The notes below the pieces were generated by a model. It worked only from the letters and a program-made list of their open reading frames with translations, did not search any database and had not been told where the DNA came from. From SURF-32 sp964648365 (GTDB taxonomy: Bacteria > Planctomycetota > Phycisphaerae > UBA1845), in contig CAZYLK010000023.1 in assembly GCA_964648365.1 (NCBI GenBank), positions 1 to 51,599 of the forward strand: a stretch of 51,599 nt of DNA. Direction: 5' to 3'. This document shows, one piece after another, positions 25,364 through 34,337 of the stretch (position 1 is the first letter of the stretch; each line of letters starts with the position of its first letter). The translations under genes were made by a program, and so were the position numbers.

Positions 25364-25423
25364 GGCGGGATTGAACATGGGGCCATCGGGGCGGCGCGAG
25401 GCGGGCGGCGAGGGATCGCGCAA

Positions 25424-25460
25424 ATAAAAAGGCGGGGCGACGTATGACGCCGCCCCGCCT
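25424..25460 (-). terminator. Rho-independent terminator of the prepilin-like gene
   Basis: A perfect 9-bp GC stem (GGCGGGGCG 25431-25439, CGCCCCGCC 25451-25459) is followed on the minus strand by TTTTTATTTG. It starts about 25 nt past the stop at 25484. Confidence 0.9.
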
Positions 25461-25483
25461 CGAACCGATTGAGTCAGACCCGC

Positions 25484-26455
25484 TTACGGATAGATCAGCG
25501 AGTCGGTGGTGGCGTGATCGCCCGGATCACGCGTGCCGAACGTCTGCTCACCCGGATACGGACCACCGGCGGAGTAGGCGCCCGGGATGTCCCCGAACCA
25601 GCGGCCCTTCTCGCTCGCGTCGTCCGTCATGAGGGTGTAGATGTTGTCCCGGTCGATACCGATGATCGGAACCTTCTGGAAGCTGACGTGGCCGTCGGCG
25701 AAGAGCACGTTCTGGCCTTCACCGGAGCCCAGACCGCCGTGGTTCGGCGAGTTCGCGAAGCGCCACTCGCGCGGCGGGCTGTCCGGGTTCAACACGTTCG
25801 AGTTGAACTCGGTCGGGTTCGACTTGCGATAGTAGAACGGGCCCTGGTCAGCCGCCATCGGCAGACGGTTGTCAACGCCTTCGCGCGGCGACGTGTCGCG
25901 CGGGCCGAACGGAACGAGGAAGCCGTAGCTGACGTTGTCATACGTCTCGAAATCGTAGTAGAGGTCGATTTCTTCCGTCTCGTCCGGGGCATCGCCGCTG
26001 CTGGGGCAGATGAACTGCTTCACGGTGGTGTCACCGCTGCGGACCAGCATCCAGAACGAACGCGTGGTGGACATCTGCGTCGAGCCGTCGGTACGGCCCG
26101 GAGCGCTGTCCTTCTGCGTCTGGAAGCGACGCAGGTTCGTGCCGATGTCGCCGACGCCGCCCTGGTTACCCGCCTGGTTGCTCAGGTAACGCACCGGCCT
26201 GTTGCTGTTGCCGATGCCGTTCTTGCTGAAGCCCGGGATGGCCCAGGTTTCCGCATTGTCGTTGGCGTAGATCTTCATCGACGTGCCGATGCCCTTGAGG
26301 TTCGAAGCGCACACCAGGCGCTTGCTCAACTCACGGGCGCGGGACAAGCTCGGCAGCAGAATCGAGATCAGCAACGCGATGATGGCAATCACCACGAGCA
26401 GCTCGATCAGGGTGAAACCCCGAACCCGCAACTTCCTGAACTGCTTGACACTCAT
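25484..26455 (-). CDS. Prepilin-type protein of the DUF1559 / H-X9-DG family
   Basis: A 323-residue type II/IV pseudopilin-like protein. RGFTLIELLVVIAIIALLIS is a class III prepilin leader with cleavage after Gly and Glu at +5, followed by the hydrophobic helix and LPSLSRARELSKR. The C-terminal half has NVLFADGHVSF, the ADGH form of the H-X9-DG ending, and many W, Y and G residues. These proteins are abundant in Planctomycetota and are assumed to be exported by a type II/IV pilus-like system; their job is unknown. GGGAGG lies nine bases before the ATG. A strong terminator follows. Confidence 0.93.
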   Translation of the reverse strand: MSVKQFRKLRVRGFTLIELLVVIAIIALLISILLPSLSRARELSKRLVCASNLKGIGTSMKIYANDNAETWAIPGFSKNGIGNSNRPVRYLSNQAGNQGGVGDIGTNLRRFQTQKDSAPGRTDGSTQMSTTRSFWMLVRSGDTTVKQFICPSSGDAPDETEEIDLYYDFETYDNVSYGFLVPFGPRDTSPREGVDNRLPMAADQGPFYYRKSNPTEFNSNVLNPDSPPREWRFANSPNHGGLGSGEGQNVLFADGHVSFQKVPIIGIDRDNIYTLMTDDASEKGRWFGDIPGAYSAGGPYPGEQTFGTRDPGDHATTDSLIYP

Positions 26456-26969
26456 GGACCAAAACCTCCCGGCACGGGAACCGTGCCAAGAAACCTCTCC
26501 CGCCACCCCATACGACGCGGTCGGGAGGCGAAGCGAAGGCAGCAAGCCTCGCGCTTCGCAAACCTTGACGCCGGCCGGCGCGGACGACCTTGCGGCCGGA
26601 CGCCATGCACGACGCGCCCCACGGGCGTGGGGCCCAATAACGACCGCCCGTTCACGGCCGAATACCGCGAACGAACGCACCCGCCGGCTGCAAGACGGCA
26701 GCCGTCAGGTCAGGCAAGGTTCTGGAACGGAAGGCGGGGGTTCGAGAATCGCTGATCAAAGGATGATAGCAGGCATCGCGCCGAAGAATCTCGACCACTC
26801 GAATAATAACCGCACAGTGTTATCGATCTGTATGAAGGAACTCCACGCCAGACGATCCAAAACCAACATGATCTTACGTCCGTTCGCGCCGGGAGTCAAC
26901 CGAAAGTTCTCGGCCCGTTAGCGAAATCTGAACAATTGCCCGCTAGTGCGATCGCACCAAGACTGCCCG
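26456..26969 (-). other. Intergenic region upstream of the prepilin gene
   Basis: This stretch of 514 bp has no supported gene. The part nearest the prepilin gene is GC-rich. The distal part (about 26790-26935) is clearly more AT-rich than its surroundings (AATAATAACC, GTGTTATCGATC) and would suit a promoter with a long untranslated leader, but I could not find convincing -35/-10 boxes. Confidence 0.4.
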
Positions 26970-27959
26970 TCACCGCTGGAACTGAACGACGTCGATGCGC
27001 CGCCGGAGGGCGATTCCCAGCCCCGCGCGGTGACAGTCCGCGATTGCCGGAATCTCCGCCGGCGCCCCCGCCAGCGGCGGAAGCCCCCGGTCGGCCCGCA
27101 GGTCGCTCAGGAAAAGCAGACCGATGGCGTCCAGGGCCACCGGATCGGCGGAAATGAACAGCGCGCCGGCCTCGGTCGCGTTGTCGCTACCGTAGATGGG
27201 TCCGTTCCGGTAGACCGGGCGGAGTGCGTCCGCAATCGCGAGTCGCAATCTGGGCCCAATCTGCGGCAAAGACACCACTCCTGCAACCCCCGGCGTGCAG
27301 TCGTTTCGGCGCAGGGCCGCCTCCTCGCGCACACATGCCAGCGACAGATTGGCCAGGGTTCCACGGATCGAGCAGACGTTGTCCGTGCGAACGGGGGCGA
27401 CGCTGATCAAGGCGGAAACCTGCCGCAGGGCGGATCGCAGGCGGACAGGACGGCCGGCCGCGTCGACAGGCTCCGCGTCGAAACCCGACAGCGCCGGGCG
27501 GGTTCCGAGGCGTTCGGCCGTGGCGTCCGGCGCATCGATCAGAACCACCCGCGACGGATCCCAACCGGCTTTCGACAGCGACGCGACCAGCACCTCGGCC
27601 AGGGCGTCGACGGTCCCCAGCTCACGCTGACCGAGCGAGTCGAACTTGATGCCGACGATGTCGTCCGGCGTCAGCAGCAGCCCCCAGGCGGCACCGGCGT
27701 CCGCGGCATCGAGGAGCCGGCAAAGCCCCTCATCGAGCAGTTCCGCCAGGAGTCTCACATGGACCCGGTCGCCCGAAATCACGTGGGCTGACGACGCCTT
27801 GACCACGCGCGCGGGCGGTTGGTCTGGCGCGACGAACAACTCGTCAATGGCGTAGAGGGTAGACGTCCCGGCAGGTGCGGGCGCCGAAACGATAGCGGCC
27901 GGCCAGATTGCCGTCGCGACGAATCCGAGCGCTGGCAACCACCCTGCTCGCCGCGGCAC
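26970..27959 (-). CDS. Exported DUF362-like protein
   Basis: A 329-residue protein with N-terminal signal (PRRAGWLPALGFVATAIWPAAIVSA). Features recalling DUF362 are DDIVGIKFDSLGQ, then VDALAEVLVASLSKAGWDPSRVVLIDAP, ISVAPVRTD (where DUF362 has the xKDH strand), RGTLANLSLA and the ending FISADPVALDAIGLLFLSDL. No ferredoxin cysteines are present. DUF362 proteins are of unknown function, and some are fused to iron-sulfur domains. GTG 27959 is taken as the start because the signal peptide begins there; GTG 28031 would give a longer Arg-rich lead (SRRRPLG). It diverges from the pyrophosphorylase at 28134. Confidence 0.65.
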   Translation of the reverse strand: MPRRAGWLPALGFVATAIWPAAIVSAPAPAGTSTLYAIDELFVAPDQPPARVVKASSAHVISGDRVHVRLLAELLDEGLCRLLDAADAGAAWGLLLTPDDIVGIKFDSLGQRELGTVDALAEVLVASLSKAGWDPSRVVLIDAPDATAERLGTRPALSGFDAEPVDAAGRPVRLRSALRQVSALISVAPVRTDNVCSIRGTLANLSLACVREEAALRRNDCTPGVAGVVSLPQIGPRLRLAIADALRPVYRNGPIYGSDNATEAGALFISADPVALDAIGLLFLSDLRADRGLPPLAGAPAEIPAIADCHRAGLGIALRRRIDVVQFQR

Positions 27960-28133
27960 GGAGCCCAGCGGCCGCCGACGAGAGCGATCTGCGGGCTGGG
28001 GAACGAATTGGCGATTGGTGGCGTTGCCCACGGGCGCGATCCGGTCAGAATGAGGGCGAGTACTGTTGCTATCGGGACGGCGACCGGGCGATGTGACTGT
28101 GCCGCGCCGCCGCACCCCAGGGGGAGCCCCATA

Positions 28134-29579
28134 ATGACACAACCGAGTCCGGAAACGCTCCGATCCCGTGCCACCGACGCCGGGCAGGGACACCTGTTCA
28201 GGTTCTGGGACGTGCTTGATGCGGCACAGCGCGCGGCGCTGCTCGCCGACGTCGCGAGCATCGACTTCGCGGAAGTGGCCGCGCAGGCCGGCGTCACCGG
28301 TGCGCAGGATTCCTCGGGCGGTCCCCACACCCTCCCGTCGTTCGAGCCTGCACCGTGCCTGCCGGCTTGCAGCACGGCCGGCGGTTCCGCCGACTACTCC
28401 GCGGCACGGCAGATCGGCGAGTCGTTGATAGCGGAGGGCCGTGTGGCGGCGATGGTCGTTGCGGGCGGGCAGGGGACGCGGCTCGGGTTCGACGGGCCCA
28501 AGGGGTTGTTTCGCATCTCGCCGGTGCGGTCGAAGTCACTCTTCCGGCTGTTCGCCGAGGGCATCCTCGCGACGCAGCGCCGCTTTGGTCGCAGGATCGC
28601 GTGGTACGTCATGACCAGCCCGACGAACGACGCGGACACGCAGGCGTACTTTCGCGGTGAATCCTGGTTCGGACTGGACCCGTCCGACGTCGTGTTTTTC
28701 CGCCAGGGCGTGATGCCCGCGCTGTCGCCGGACGGGAAGATTCTCCTGAGCGACAGGCACCGCGTCGCCCTGTCGCCCGACGGCCACGGAGGCAGCCTGA
28801 CCGCGCTGTCCTCCAGCGGCTGCCTGCGCGACATGGCGGCGCGCGGCGTCAGCCTGCTGAGCTATTTTCAAGTGGACAATCCGCTCGTCCGTCCGGTCGA
28901 CCCGGTCCTGGTCGGCCTGCACGCGCAGCATGAGGCGCAGGCGTCGACACTGACGATCTCCAAGGCCGACGACCTGGAGCGGGTCGGCAACTTCGTCCGC
29001 ATTGGCGATCGCATCCACGTCATCGAATATACGGAACTGCCCGAATCGGCGGCCCGGACGCGCGGCGCGGACGGCGGCCGCAAGTTCGACGCGGCGAACC
29101 TGTCGATCTTCACGTTTTCGCGGGAATTCCTTGAGTCGATCACCGGCGGGGGGCGGTTGACGCTCCCGTGGCACCGTGCCCGGAAGAAAGTGCCGTGCAT
29201 TGACCTCGACTCCGGGCGGGTGGTCGCGCCGTCGGAACCGAATGCGATCAAGCTCGAGCGTTTTGTGTTTGACGCTCTCCCCCTGGCCGAGCGTGTCGTG
29301 CTGCTGCGCGGCGAGCGCGGCGAGTGCTTCAGCCCGGTGAAGAACGCCGAAGGGGACGACAGCGTCGCGACGGCCCGCCGCGACATGAGCCGTCGCGCGG
29401 CGCGGTGGCTTCGCGCGGCCGGGATAGCCGTGCCTGTCGATGCCGGGGGCGTGCCGGGCGCTGCGTGCGAGGTCAGCCCGCTGGCGGCGCAGGATGCGGG
29501 GGAACTGGCGGAGTTCGTGCGGAAATCAAAGCCGGTTGTCCGGCTGGACGAGGCGATTTACCTGGACGCGGACGCGTAA
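28134..29579 (+). CDS. UDP-sugar (UDP-GlcNAc type) pyrophosphorylase
   Basis: A 481-residue UDPGP-family nucleotidyltransferase. The signature VVAGGQGTRLGFDGPKGLF (about 108-126) is the nucleotide-binding loop with the catalytic Arg and Lys. Further motifs are MTSPTNDADTQAYF, FFRQGVMPAL, YFQVDNPLVRPVDPVLVG and KVPCIDLDSG. This layout matches eukaryote-like UAP/QRI1 enzymes, which make UDP-GlcNAc or UDP-hexoses from UTP and sugar 1-phosphate, rather than bacterial GlmU. GGGGGAG lies eight bases upstream of the ATG. No pathway partner is adjacent. Confidence 0.88.
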   Translation: MTQPSPETLRSRATDAGQGHLFRFWDVLDAAQRAALLADVASIDFAEVAAQAGVTGAQDSSGGPHTLPSFEPAPCLPACSTAGGSADYSAARQIGESLIAEGRVAAMVVAGGQGTRLGFDGPKGLFRISPVRSKSLFRLFAEGILATQRRFGRRIAWYVMTSPTNDADTQAYFRGESWFGLDPSDVVFFRQGVMPALSPDGKILLSDRHRVALSPDGHGGSLTALSSSGCLRDMAARGVSLLSYFQVDNPLVRPVDPVLVGLHAQHEAQASTLTISKADDLERVGNFVRIGDRIHVIEYTELPESAARTRGADGGRKFDAANLSIFTFSREFLESITGGGRLTLPWHRARKKVPCIDLDSGRVVAPSEPNAIKLERFVFDALPLAERVVLLRGERGECFSPVKNAEGDDSVATARRDMSRRAARWLRAAGIAVPVDAGGVPGAACEVSPLAAQDAGELAEFVRKSKPVVRLDEAIYLDADA

Positions 29580-29634
29580 CGCGCCGCCCTGCGCGGCGAA
29601 GCGCCCTGCGCGCGGCGGCGTCGGTGCCTCCGGC

Positions 29635-29874
29635 TCAGCCCGCCAGAACCTTGGCCACGTCGTCGGGGGTAATCCGGCTGGAGGCAATGCCCGTCTGACG
29701 GCTCAGCCACGACATGACGTGGGGCGGAAAGGGCAATGAACCGGCCCGCAGCGCCTCCATCATCCGGGCGTCCCGGCGCTGGCGTTCCTTGACCTTGACC
29801 TTCAGGTTCTTCGCCTTGGTGATGATGGCGTCGCTCTGATCGTACGCCCGCCGCATGCTGCGTGTAACCTTCAT
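29635..29874 (-). CDS. Small basic hypothetical protein
   Basis: A 79-residue Lys/Arg-rich protein: MKVTRSMRRAYDQSDAIITK, KNLKVKVKERQRRDARMMEA and a C-terminal ITPDDVAKVLAG. The pattern (a charged helix, then PPHVMSWLSRQTGI) recalls no family I know. A GGAG site lies upstream of the ATG. It is convergent with the pyrophosphorylase gene. A GC-rich inverted sequence in the 55-bp gap could end both transcripts. Confidence 0.55.
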   Translation of the reverse strand: MKVTRSMRRAYDQSDAIITKAKNLKVKVKERQRRDARMMEALRAGSLPFPPHVMSWLSRQTGIASSRITPDDVAKVLAG

Positions 29875-30052
29875 CGCGGATCGACTCCTCGCATCAAAGT
29901 CGCGGTATTGTGGGGATCGCGGCCGCCAAGTCAAGGCCGCGGCTTCCGGCACCCGGCGTCGGGGTGAGTCGACGTGGCGTCGGGGGGCGTGGGGAGGCGC
30001 CGCGTGCGCGCCATCATCGGCGGGTGGCACTCTCGCTGGCGCTGCGGCGTGC

Positions 30053-30076
30053 CACGGTCTCGTCTTCGAGGCCGTG
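30053..30076. repeat. Distant copy of the CACGGCCTCG hairpin repeat
   Basis: CACGGTCTCG, TCTTCGAGGCCGTG and an adjoining GC-rich border match the copies at 1211-1434. The surrounding gap 29875-30255 holds no other supported element. Confidence 0.7.
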
Positions 30077-30255
30077 GTTGGCGTCGCAAAGTGTCGCCGC
30101 ATTCGCGACACGGCCCCTACCCGGCCGGCACGCGGTCCGCCTGGTGCGGATGCCACAGTTCCGCGCTCTGCGGGCTCACAAGACGGGTTACCGCCGGAGG
30201 CGATGAGGCCGCCTGGTGGGGAACCCTGCAGCCCCAGCGCCGGCCGGCCGAAACA

Positions 30256-30283
30256 TTGCAGGGGCAGCGAATACGGCTACGAT
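30256..30283 (+). promoter_or_regulatory. Promoter of the sulfotransferase gene
   Basis: TTGCAG (30256-30261) and TACGAT (30278-30283) are separated by 16 bp. The ATG lies 49 nt downstream at 30333. Confidence 0.4.
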
Positions 30284-30332
30284 GCCGGCGCGCCTGGACG
30301 ATCAGGCCCAGAACGGAAGTTACGGTCCGAAA

Positions 30333-30908
30333 ATGAAGCGAAGCGAATTTATCACGGTTGTCTCCGGCCTGCCGCGATCGGGCACCTCTTTGATGATGGC
30401 CATGCTGGACAAGGGCGGCATCCCGCCGGTGCAGGACGGCCTGCGCGAGGCGGACATCGACAACCCCAAGGGCTATTACGAGTTCGAGCGGGTCAAGAAG
30501 ATCGCCGAGGACAAGGCCTGGCTGCCGGACTGCAAGGGCAAGGCGGTCAAGATGATCTCGCGCCTGCTGATCGAACTGCCCCCCGGCTACACCTACAAGG
30601 TCATCTGGATGCGGCGCAACATCGACGAGATCATCGCGTCGCAGAAGAAGATGCTCATCCGCCGCGGCACCTACGACCCCAGCGTGTCGGACGACGACGT
30701 GCGCCGGATGCTGCTCAAGCACGTCGAAAAGACGCTGCTGTGGGTCAAAGAGCATCCGTACATCGACATGATCTTCACGCACTACAACAAGCTGCTGGAA
30801 GATCCGAAGGAGCACATCGCCAAGCTCAACGAGCATCTCGGCGGCGAAATGGACGTGGCGGCGATGGAAGCGTCGATCGATCAGAGCCTGTATCGGAACC
30901 GGGTGTAG
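30333..30908 (+). CDS. Sulfotransferase-family protein
   Basis: A 191-residue PAPS-dependent sulfotransferase-like protein. The 5'-phosphosulfate loop is VSGLPRSGTSLMMAML (PRSGTS at 14-19). The 3'-phosphate region is VIWMRRNIDEIIASQKKML, with the Arg and Ser expected there. It is shorter than typical bacterial sulfotransferases and lacks an obvious signal or membrane segment, so it is probably cytoplasmic. The acceptor is unknown. The chosen ATG has no strong ribosome site; an in-frame ATG at 30282 falls in the -10 box. Confidence 0.82.
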   Translation: MKRSEFITVVSGLPRSGTSLMMAMLDKGGIPPVQDGLREADIDNPKGYYEFERVKKIAEDKAWLPDCKGKAVKMISRLLIELPPGYTYKVIWMRRNIDEIIASQKKMLIRRGTYDPSVSDDDVRRMLLKHVEKTLLWVKEHPYIDMIFTHYNKLLEDPKEHIAKLNEHLGGEMDVAAMEASIDQSLYRNRV

Positions 30909-30964
30909 CGTCCGACGGCGGAGGCTCCCGCCGGTCTGTTGGGATCCCCCCGCGGAGCCGGCGT

Positions 30965-31045
30965 CATGAGGGAGTGAGCGAGTAAGGGAGTGAGGGGAAG
31001 AGGAAGGGTTGAAGCGCTCAGTCGTGCTTCCCTGACTACCTGACG
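30965..31045. repeat. GGGAGTGAGCGAGTAAGGGAGT repeat, degenerate inverted arm
   Basis: The G-rich arm lies at about 30965-31003. A shorter pyrimidine arm (TTCCCTGACTACCTGAC) lies near 31026-31045. It is the same family as 20389-20506 and 45537-45668. The rest of the gap 30909-31248 shows nothing else. Confidence 0.65.
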
Positions 31046-31248
31046 CCCGGAGCCTCTCGTCCCGGCCGTGATCGCGACGCCTCCGCACCATCCCCGCGGA
31101 GGCTGATCGACGCGAGTCCATGCGAATCCGGCACGAGGTGCGATGGGAAGTCTGGTGCCATTCGGGCCGAATGGAACCGGACGCGCAAGAACCTCCTCAA
31201 CGCGGGCGCACGGCCGCGAAACCGCGCTCGCGGCGCGGCGTTTTTTGA

Positions 31249-31254
31249 TACAAT
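31249..31254 (+). promoter_or_regulatory. -10 box placed for a leaderless phosphatase transcript
   Basis: TACAAT follows a T-run (TTTTTTGA) and ends six bases before the GTG at 31261, so the predicted transcript starts at the start codon. No Shine-Dalgarno precedes the GTG. Confidence 0.5.
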
Positions 31255-31260
31255 GGCCCC

Positions 31261-33270
31261 GTGGCCGTTGAATCGACCCATGCTGAAGTGCTTCCGACGG
31301 ACGCCGACGCCGCGCGTCCGGCGCTGCCGCAGATGTGCGACTGGGCGCTGGAGTCGCTGGGGGGGCCGTCGCCGGTCAACGTCTCGCTGACGCCGCCCGG
31401 GCCGGTCACAATCGGGCGGCGGTCGGCCAATAACATTCGCCTGCTGGACGCAGCCGTCTCCCGCGACCATGCCGTCATCTCCGCCCCGGCCGGTCGGACG
31501 CAGACGGACGGATCCGGCCTCTCCTGGGTCATCAGCGACTCCGGCAGCACGCACGGCACCTGGCTCAACGGCATCCGATTGATGACCGGACGGGCGTATC
31601 CGCTGCGGGCCGACGATCTGATCACGATCGGCCCGTGGACGCTGCTGGTGGTCGATCGCGCGTCGAGCGTGGCGCGTCCGCCGCGGCTGGCGACGCTCGA
31701 CGATCGCATCCCGCAGGAGACGATCGTCGCCCGGCTCGATCCGCGCGACACGCAATACCTCGCCCAACAGCGCCTTCAACTCCTCCTGCGCTGCTCGGAG
31801 CTGATCTACTCCGCCCCGGATGAGGCGACGCTGGCCCGGTCGGTGCTCGACGTGGCCGTGGCGGGGACGGGCTTTCGCAACGCCGCCCTGCTCAAGCCCA
31901 CGCCCGATCCGGACCGGATCGAAGTCGTCGCCTGCCTGGGTGACATCGGCTCCACCGACGGCTACGCCAGCCTGAGCCGGTCGCTGATCCGCGAAGCGAC
32001 GCAGGCCGGCCCGGTCCGCCTGGCAAGCCGCGCCGAGATCACCGACGACGCCCGCAGCATCGTCGATCTTCAGATCGACGAGGCGCTGTGCATTCCGATC
32101 CGGCTGGAGGCGGCGCTGTGCGCCTACCTGTACCTCGACAACCGGGGGTCTCGCCCGACGCTGAACCGCTCGGCGGCCGATGCGGGCGCGTTTGCCGCCG
32201 GGCTGGCACGGCTGACAGGCATGGCGCTGGCGAACCTGAAGCGGCTGGACATTCAGCGCCGGCAGGAACGCATCGACGTCGAGATGGAGGCGGCCGCGGA
32301 AGCCCAGCGGATGCTGCTGCCGCGCCGGTCGGGCTGCGAGGTGGGCTTTGCCTATTCGGGACAGAGCCGCCCCGGCCGTCACGTCGGCGGCGACTTCTTC
32401 GACATCATCGTGCGGGACGACGAACGCATCGCCGTCGCGCTGGGCGACGTGGCGGGCAAGGGCGTGTCGGCGTCGCTGCTGGTCACGGCCTGTCAGGGCT
32501 TCCTGCGCGCCAGCATGGAGATGGGCGAGGATCCGGCCGAAGCCGTCGGACGGCTCAACGCCTTCTACGCCTCGCGCTGTCGCGATCAGAGCTTCATGAC
32601 GCTGTGGCTGGGCGTGTTCGATTCACGCGAGCGGACGCTGGAGTACGTCAACGCCGGGCACGGCTACGCGTATCTCTACGACGCCGAGGGCGCCATCACC
32701 CAGCTTGACGAGGGCGACAACCTCGTCCTGGGCGTGCTCGCGGATCATGAGTTCTGCGCGAAAACCATCGCGCTACCCCCCTCCGGCATGACGGTGGTGG
32801 TCAGCGACGGCGTGATCGAGCAGCCGGCGGGGCACTCGCGCTCAGCGGACACGGGGATACACGTCGTGGAACCGCTGGGGATGTCGCTCGAACTGGTAGG
32901 CCCTGAAGGCCGGGCCGGCCGCGCCGGCGCGGAACTGACGCCGGTTCCGGTAGAGGCAAGCACGCAGTCCATCGAACCCGGAGCACCGCCGCGCAACGAA
33001 CCGGCGGCGGGGCACGCGGACGGCGGCCTGCCCGCGACCGCAAGCGCCGTGGCGCCGGTCGACGGGCGCGTCGAGTTCGGGGATCAGCGGCTTCACGGCG
33101 CGATGCGGCGCTTCGCGACCGCCCGCGATCCGGTCGCGGCGCTCTTCGCCGACCTCACGGCGTTCGCGGCGTCGCCGGATCTGTCCGACGACGCCACGGC
33201 CGTGCTGATTCGCTGGCCCTGCGGCGCGGCGGAAGCCGCCGCCGACACCGCGCGGAGGGCTGACGACTGA
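31261..33270 (+). CDS. FHA-GAF-SpoIIE (PP2C) signalling phosphatase
   Basis: A 669-residue cytoplasmic regulator. The FHA domain at about 48-130 (VTIGRRSANNIRLLDAAVSR, GSTHGTWLNG) binds phosphothreonine. A GAF-like domain spans about 165-325. A SpoIIE-type PP2C phosphatase follows, with HVGGDFFDIIV, ALGDVAGKGVSASLLV, YVNAGHGYAYLYD and VVVSDGVIEQ. The closing metal-site motif LSDDATAVLIRW is separated from SDGVIEQ by roughly 120 residues, more than usual, including a Pro/Ala/Gly-rich stretch. Such proteins control partner-switching or reverse Ser/Thr kinases like the one at 13183. The GTG start has a -10 box six bases upstream. An in-frame ATG at 31333 would still keep the FHA domain. Confidence 0.9.
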   Translation: MAVESTHAEVLPTDADAARPALPQMCDWALESLGGPSPVNVSLTPPGPVTIGRRSANNIRLLDAAVSRDHAVISAPAGRTQTDGSGLSWVISDSGSTHGTWLNGIRLMTGRAYPLRADDLITIGPWTLLVVDRASSVARPPRLATLDDRIPQETIVARLDPRDTQYLAQQRLQLLLRCSELIYSAPDEATLARSVLDVAVAGTGFRNAALLKPTPDPDRIEVVACLGDIGSTDGYASLSRSLIREATQAGPVRLASRAEITDDARSIVDLQIDEALCIPIRLEAALCAYLYLDNRGSRPTLNRSAADAGAFAAGLARLTGMALANLKRLDIQRRQERIDVEMEAAAEAQRMLLPRRSGCEVGFAYSGQSRPGRHVGGDFFDIIVRDDERIAVALGDVAGKGVSASLLVTACQGFLRASMEMGEDPAEAVGRLNAFYASRCRDQSFMTLWLGVFDSRERTLEYVNAGHGYAYLYDAEGAITQLDEGDNLVLGVLADHEFCAKTIALPPSGMTVVVSDGVIEQPAGHSRSADTGIHVVEPLGMSLELVGPEGRAGRAGAELTPVPVEASTQSIEPGAPPRNEPAAGHADGGLPATASAVAPVDGRVEFGDQRLHGAMRRFATARDPVAALFADLTAFAASPDLSDDATAVLIRWPCGAAEAAADTARRADD

Positions 33271-33361
33271 CGATATCCGCCTCGCGGCCGCCCTCCGCGG
33301 CGGCGTTTCCGGCCGTCTTCGATCACGGCGGCGCGGCGCTGCGGTTCTGCGTCAGCCGGCG

Positions 33362-34276
33362 TCAGCCGCAGCTCGCGATCTTCCCCTTGACCTTGCACAC
33401 GCCGTTGCCACCGCGCGGGCAGCCGATGGTGCCCTTGAGCTTCTTGGCGCAATCCTTCTTGTCCTCGCAGTCGTCGCCGCTGGCATACTCGCCGCCGCGC
33501 TCGGGGCATGCTTCGCAGCCGCCCTTGGCCTTGCTCTTCTTGATGGTGTAGACGCAGCCGCCGCCGCCGAACTGGAACTCACCGCCCCACACGTTTCCGG
33601 TCACGCCGGGGACGTTGACGGCCTGCAGCAGTTGCCCGGTGCGGGAGTACTGGTGCAGCAGCGTCGTGCCGCGGTAGACCCAGAACGTGCCGTCGGCCGG
33701 ATCGAGCGCCAGCCCGGCGTTGCGATCCGTGATGGCCGGAAGGTTGAACCGCTGCAGCTCATTGCCGCTCATGTCGAACTGCGCCAGGACGTTGTTGCGG
33801 CCGGTCAGCCACATCGTGTCGTCCGACGGGTCATACGTCAGGCCGTCCCACTGCTCGTTCGCGCCCGCGTTGAACAGCAGCGTCGGGTTCGTCCAGTCCA
33901 GGTCGAACCGGCAGACCGGCCGATCGCCCGTGTACTGGATCGCGTAGGCATACTGCCCGTCAGTAGTCCCGTCGAGATAGTTCTCGCCGCAGCCGCCGAC
34001 CCAGGGATACAGGTTACCGGTCGGCTGCCCGTCAAGCAGGTACTCAGTGCCCTCGTCGCCCTCGTGATAGCCGTAAGTCCGGATCGTGTCCGTCACGTAG
34101 AGCGGGATCTCGAACTCTCCGTTGACCGTCCACTGGCGGACGACCTGTCCGTTCTGGATCACCCAGAACGCGCCGCCGTTGGCCTGTTGCAGGTAATACT
34201 CGCTGGTCTGCGCTTCCGTCGGGCGGACGGCCAGAACCAGGGTCAGGGAAACCGCCGCGGTCAGTACGTTTCGCAT
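33362..34276 (-). CDS. Secreted beta-propeller-like protein with eight-cysteine C-terminal tail (copy 3)
   Basis: A 304-residue, more divergent paralogue of the genes at 252 and 1612. The signal peptide is MRNVLTAAVSLTLVLAVRP, with likely cleavage before QTSEYYLQ. Blades YDPSDDTMWLTGRN and LDPADGTFWVYRG correspond to those of the other copies. The C-terminal module keeps all eight cysteines and the basic words: CVYTIKKSKAK, CEACPERGGEY, DDCED, DCAKKLK, GCPRGGNGVCKVKG, ASCG. The tail is better conserved than the propeller part, which points to the tail as the functionally constrained element. The gene is convergent with the phosphatase gene, across an 91-bp GC-rich gap. Confidence 0.83.
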   Translation of the reverse strand: MRNVLTAAVSLTLVLAVRPTEAQTSEYYLQQANGGAFWVIQNGQVVRQWTVNGEFEIPLYVTDTIRTYGYHEGDEGTEYLLDGQPTGNLYPWVGGCGENYLDGTTDGQYAYAIQYTGDRPVCRFDLDWTNPTLLFNAGANEQWDGLTYDPSDDTMWLTGRNNVLAQFDMSGNELQRFNLPAITDRNAGLALDPADGTFWVYRGTTLLHQYSRTGQLLQAVNVPGVTGNVWGGEFQFGGGGCVYTIKKSKAKGGCEACPERGGEYASGDDCEDKKDCAKKLKGTIGCPRGGNGVCKVKGKIASCG

Positions 34277-34337
34277 CTTCTCTTCCTCACGCTGTCACCG
34301 GCCCGGACGCGCAGCGCGTCGCGGGCAACTCAGAATA
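34277..34337 (-). promoter_or_regulatory. -10 box and hairpin leader of Cys-tail copy 3
   Basis: TATTCT lies at 34337-34332 on the minus strand. A 6-bp stem GACGCG-CTG-CGCGTC runs into CGGGCC, with CCGGGCC at 34306-34300. A GAGGAAGAG ribosome site then precedes the ATG at 34276. CCGGGCC ends 23 nt before the ATG. Confidence 0.5.

Noticed and set aside
26946..27791. Open plus-strand frame opposite the DUF362-like gene
   Set aside because: The minus strand has a signal peptide and DUF362-like strands in order; the plus frame is Arg/Gln-rich without motifs.
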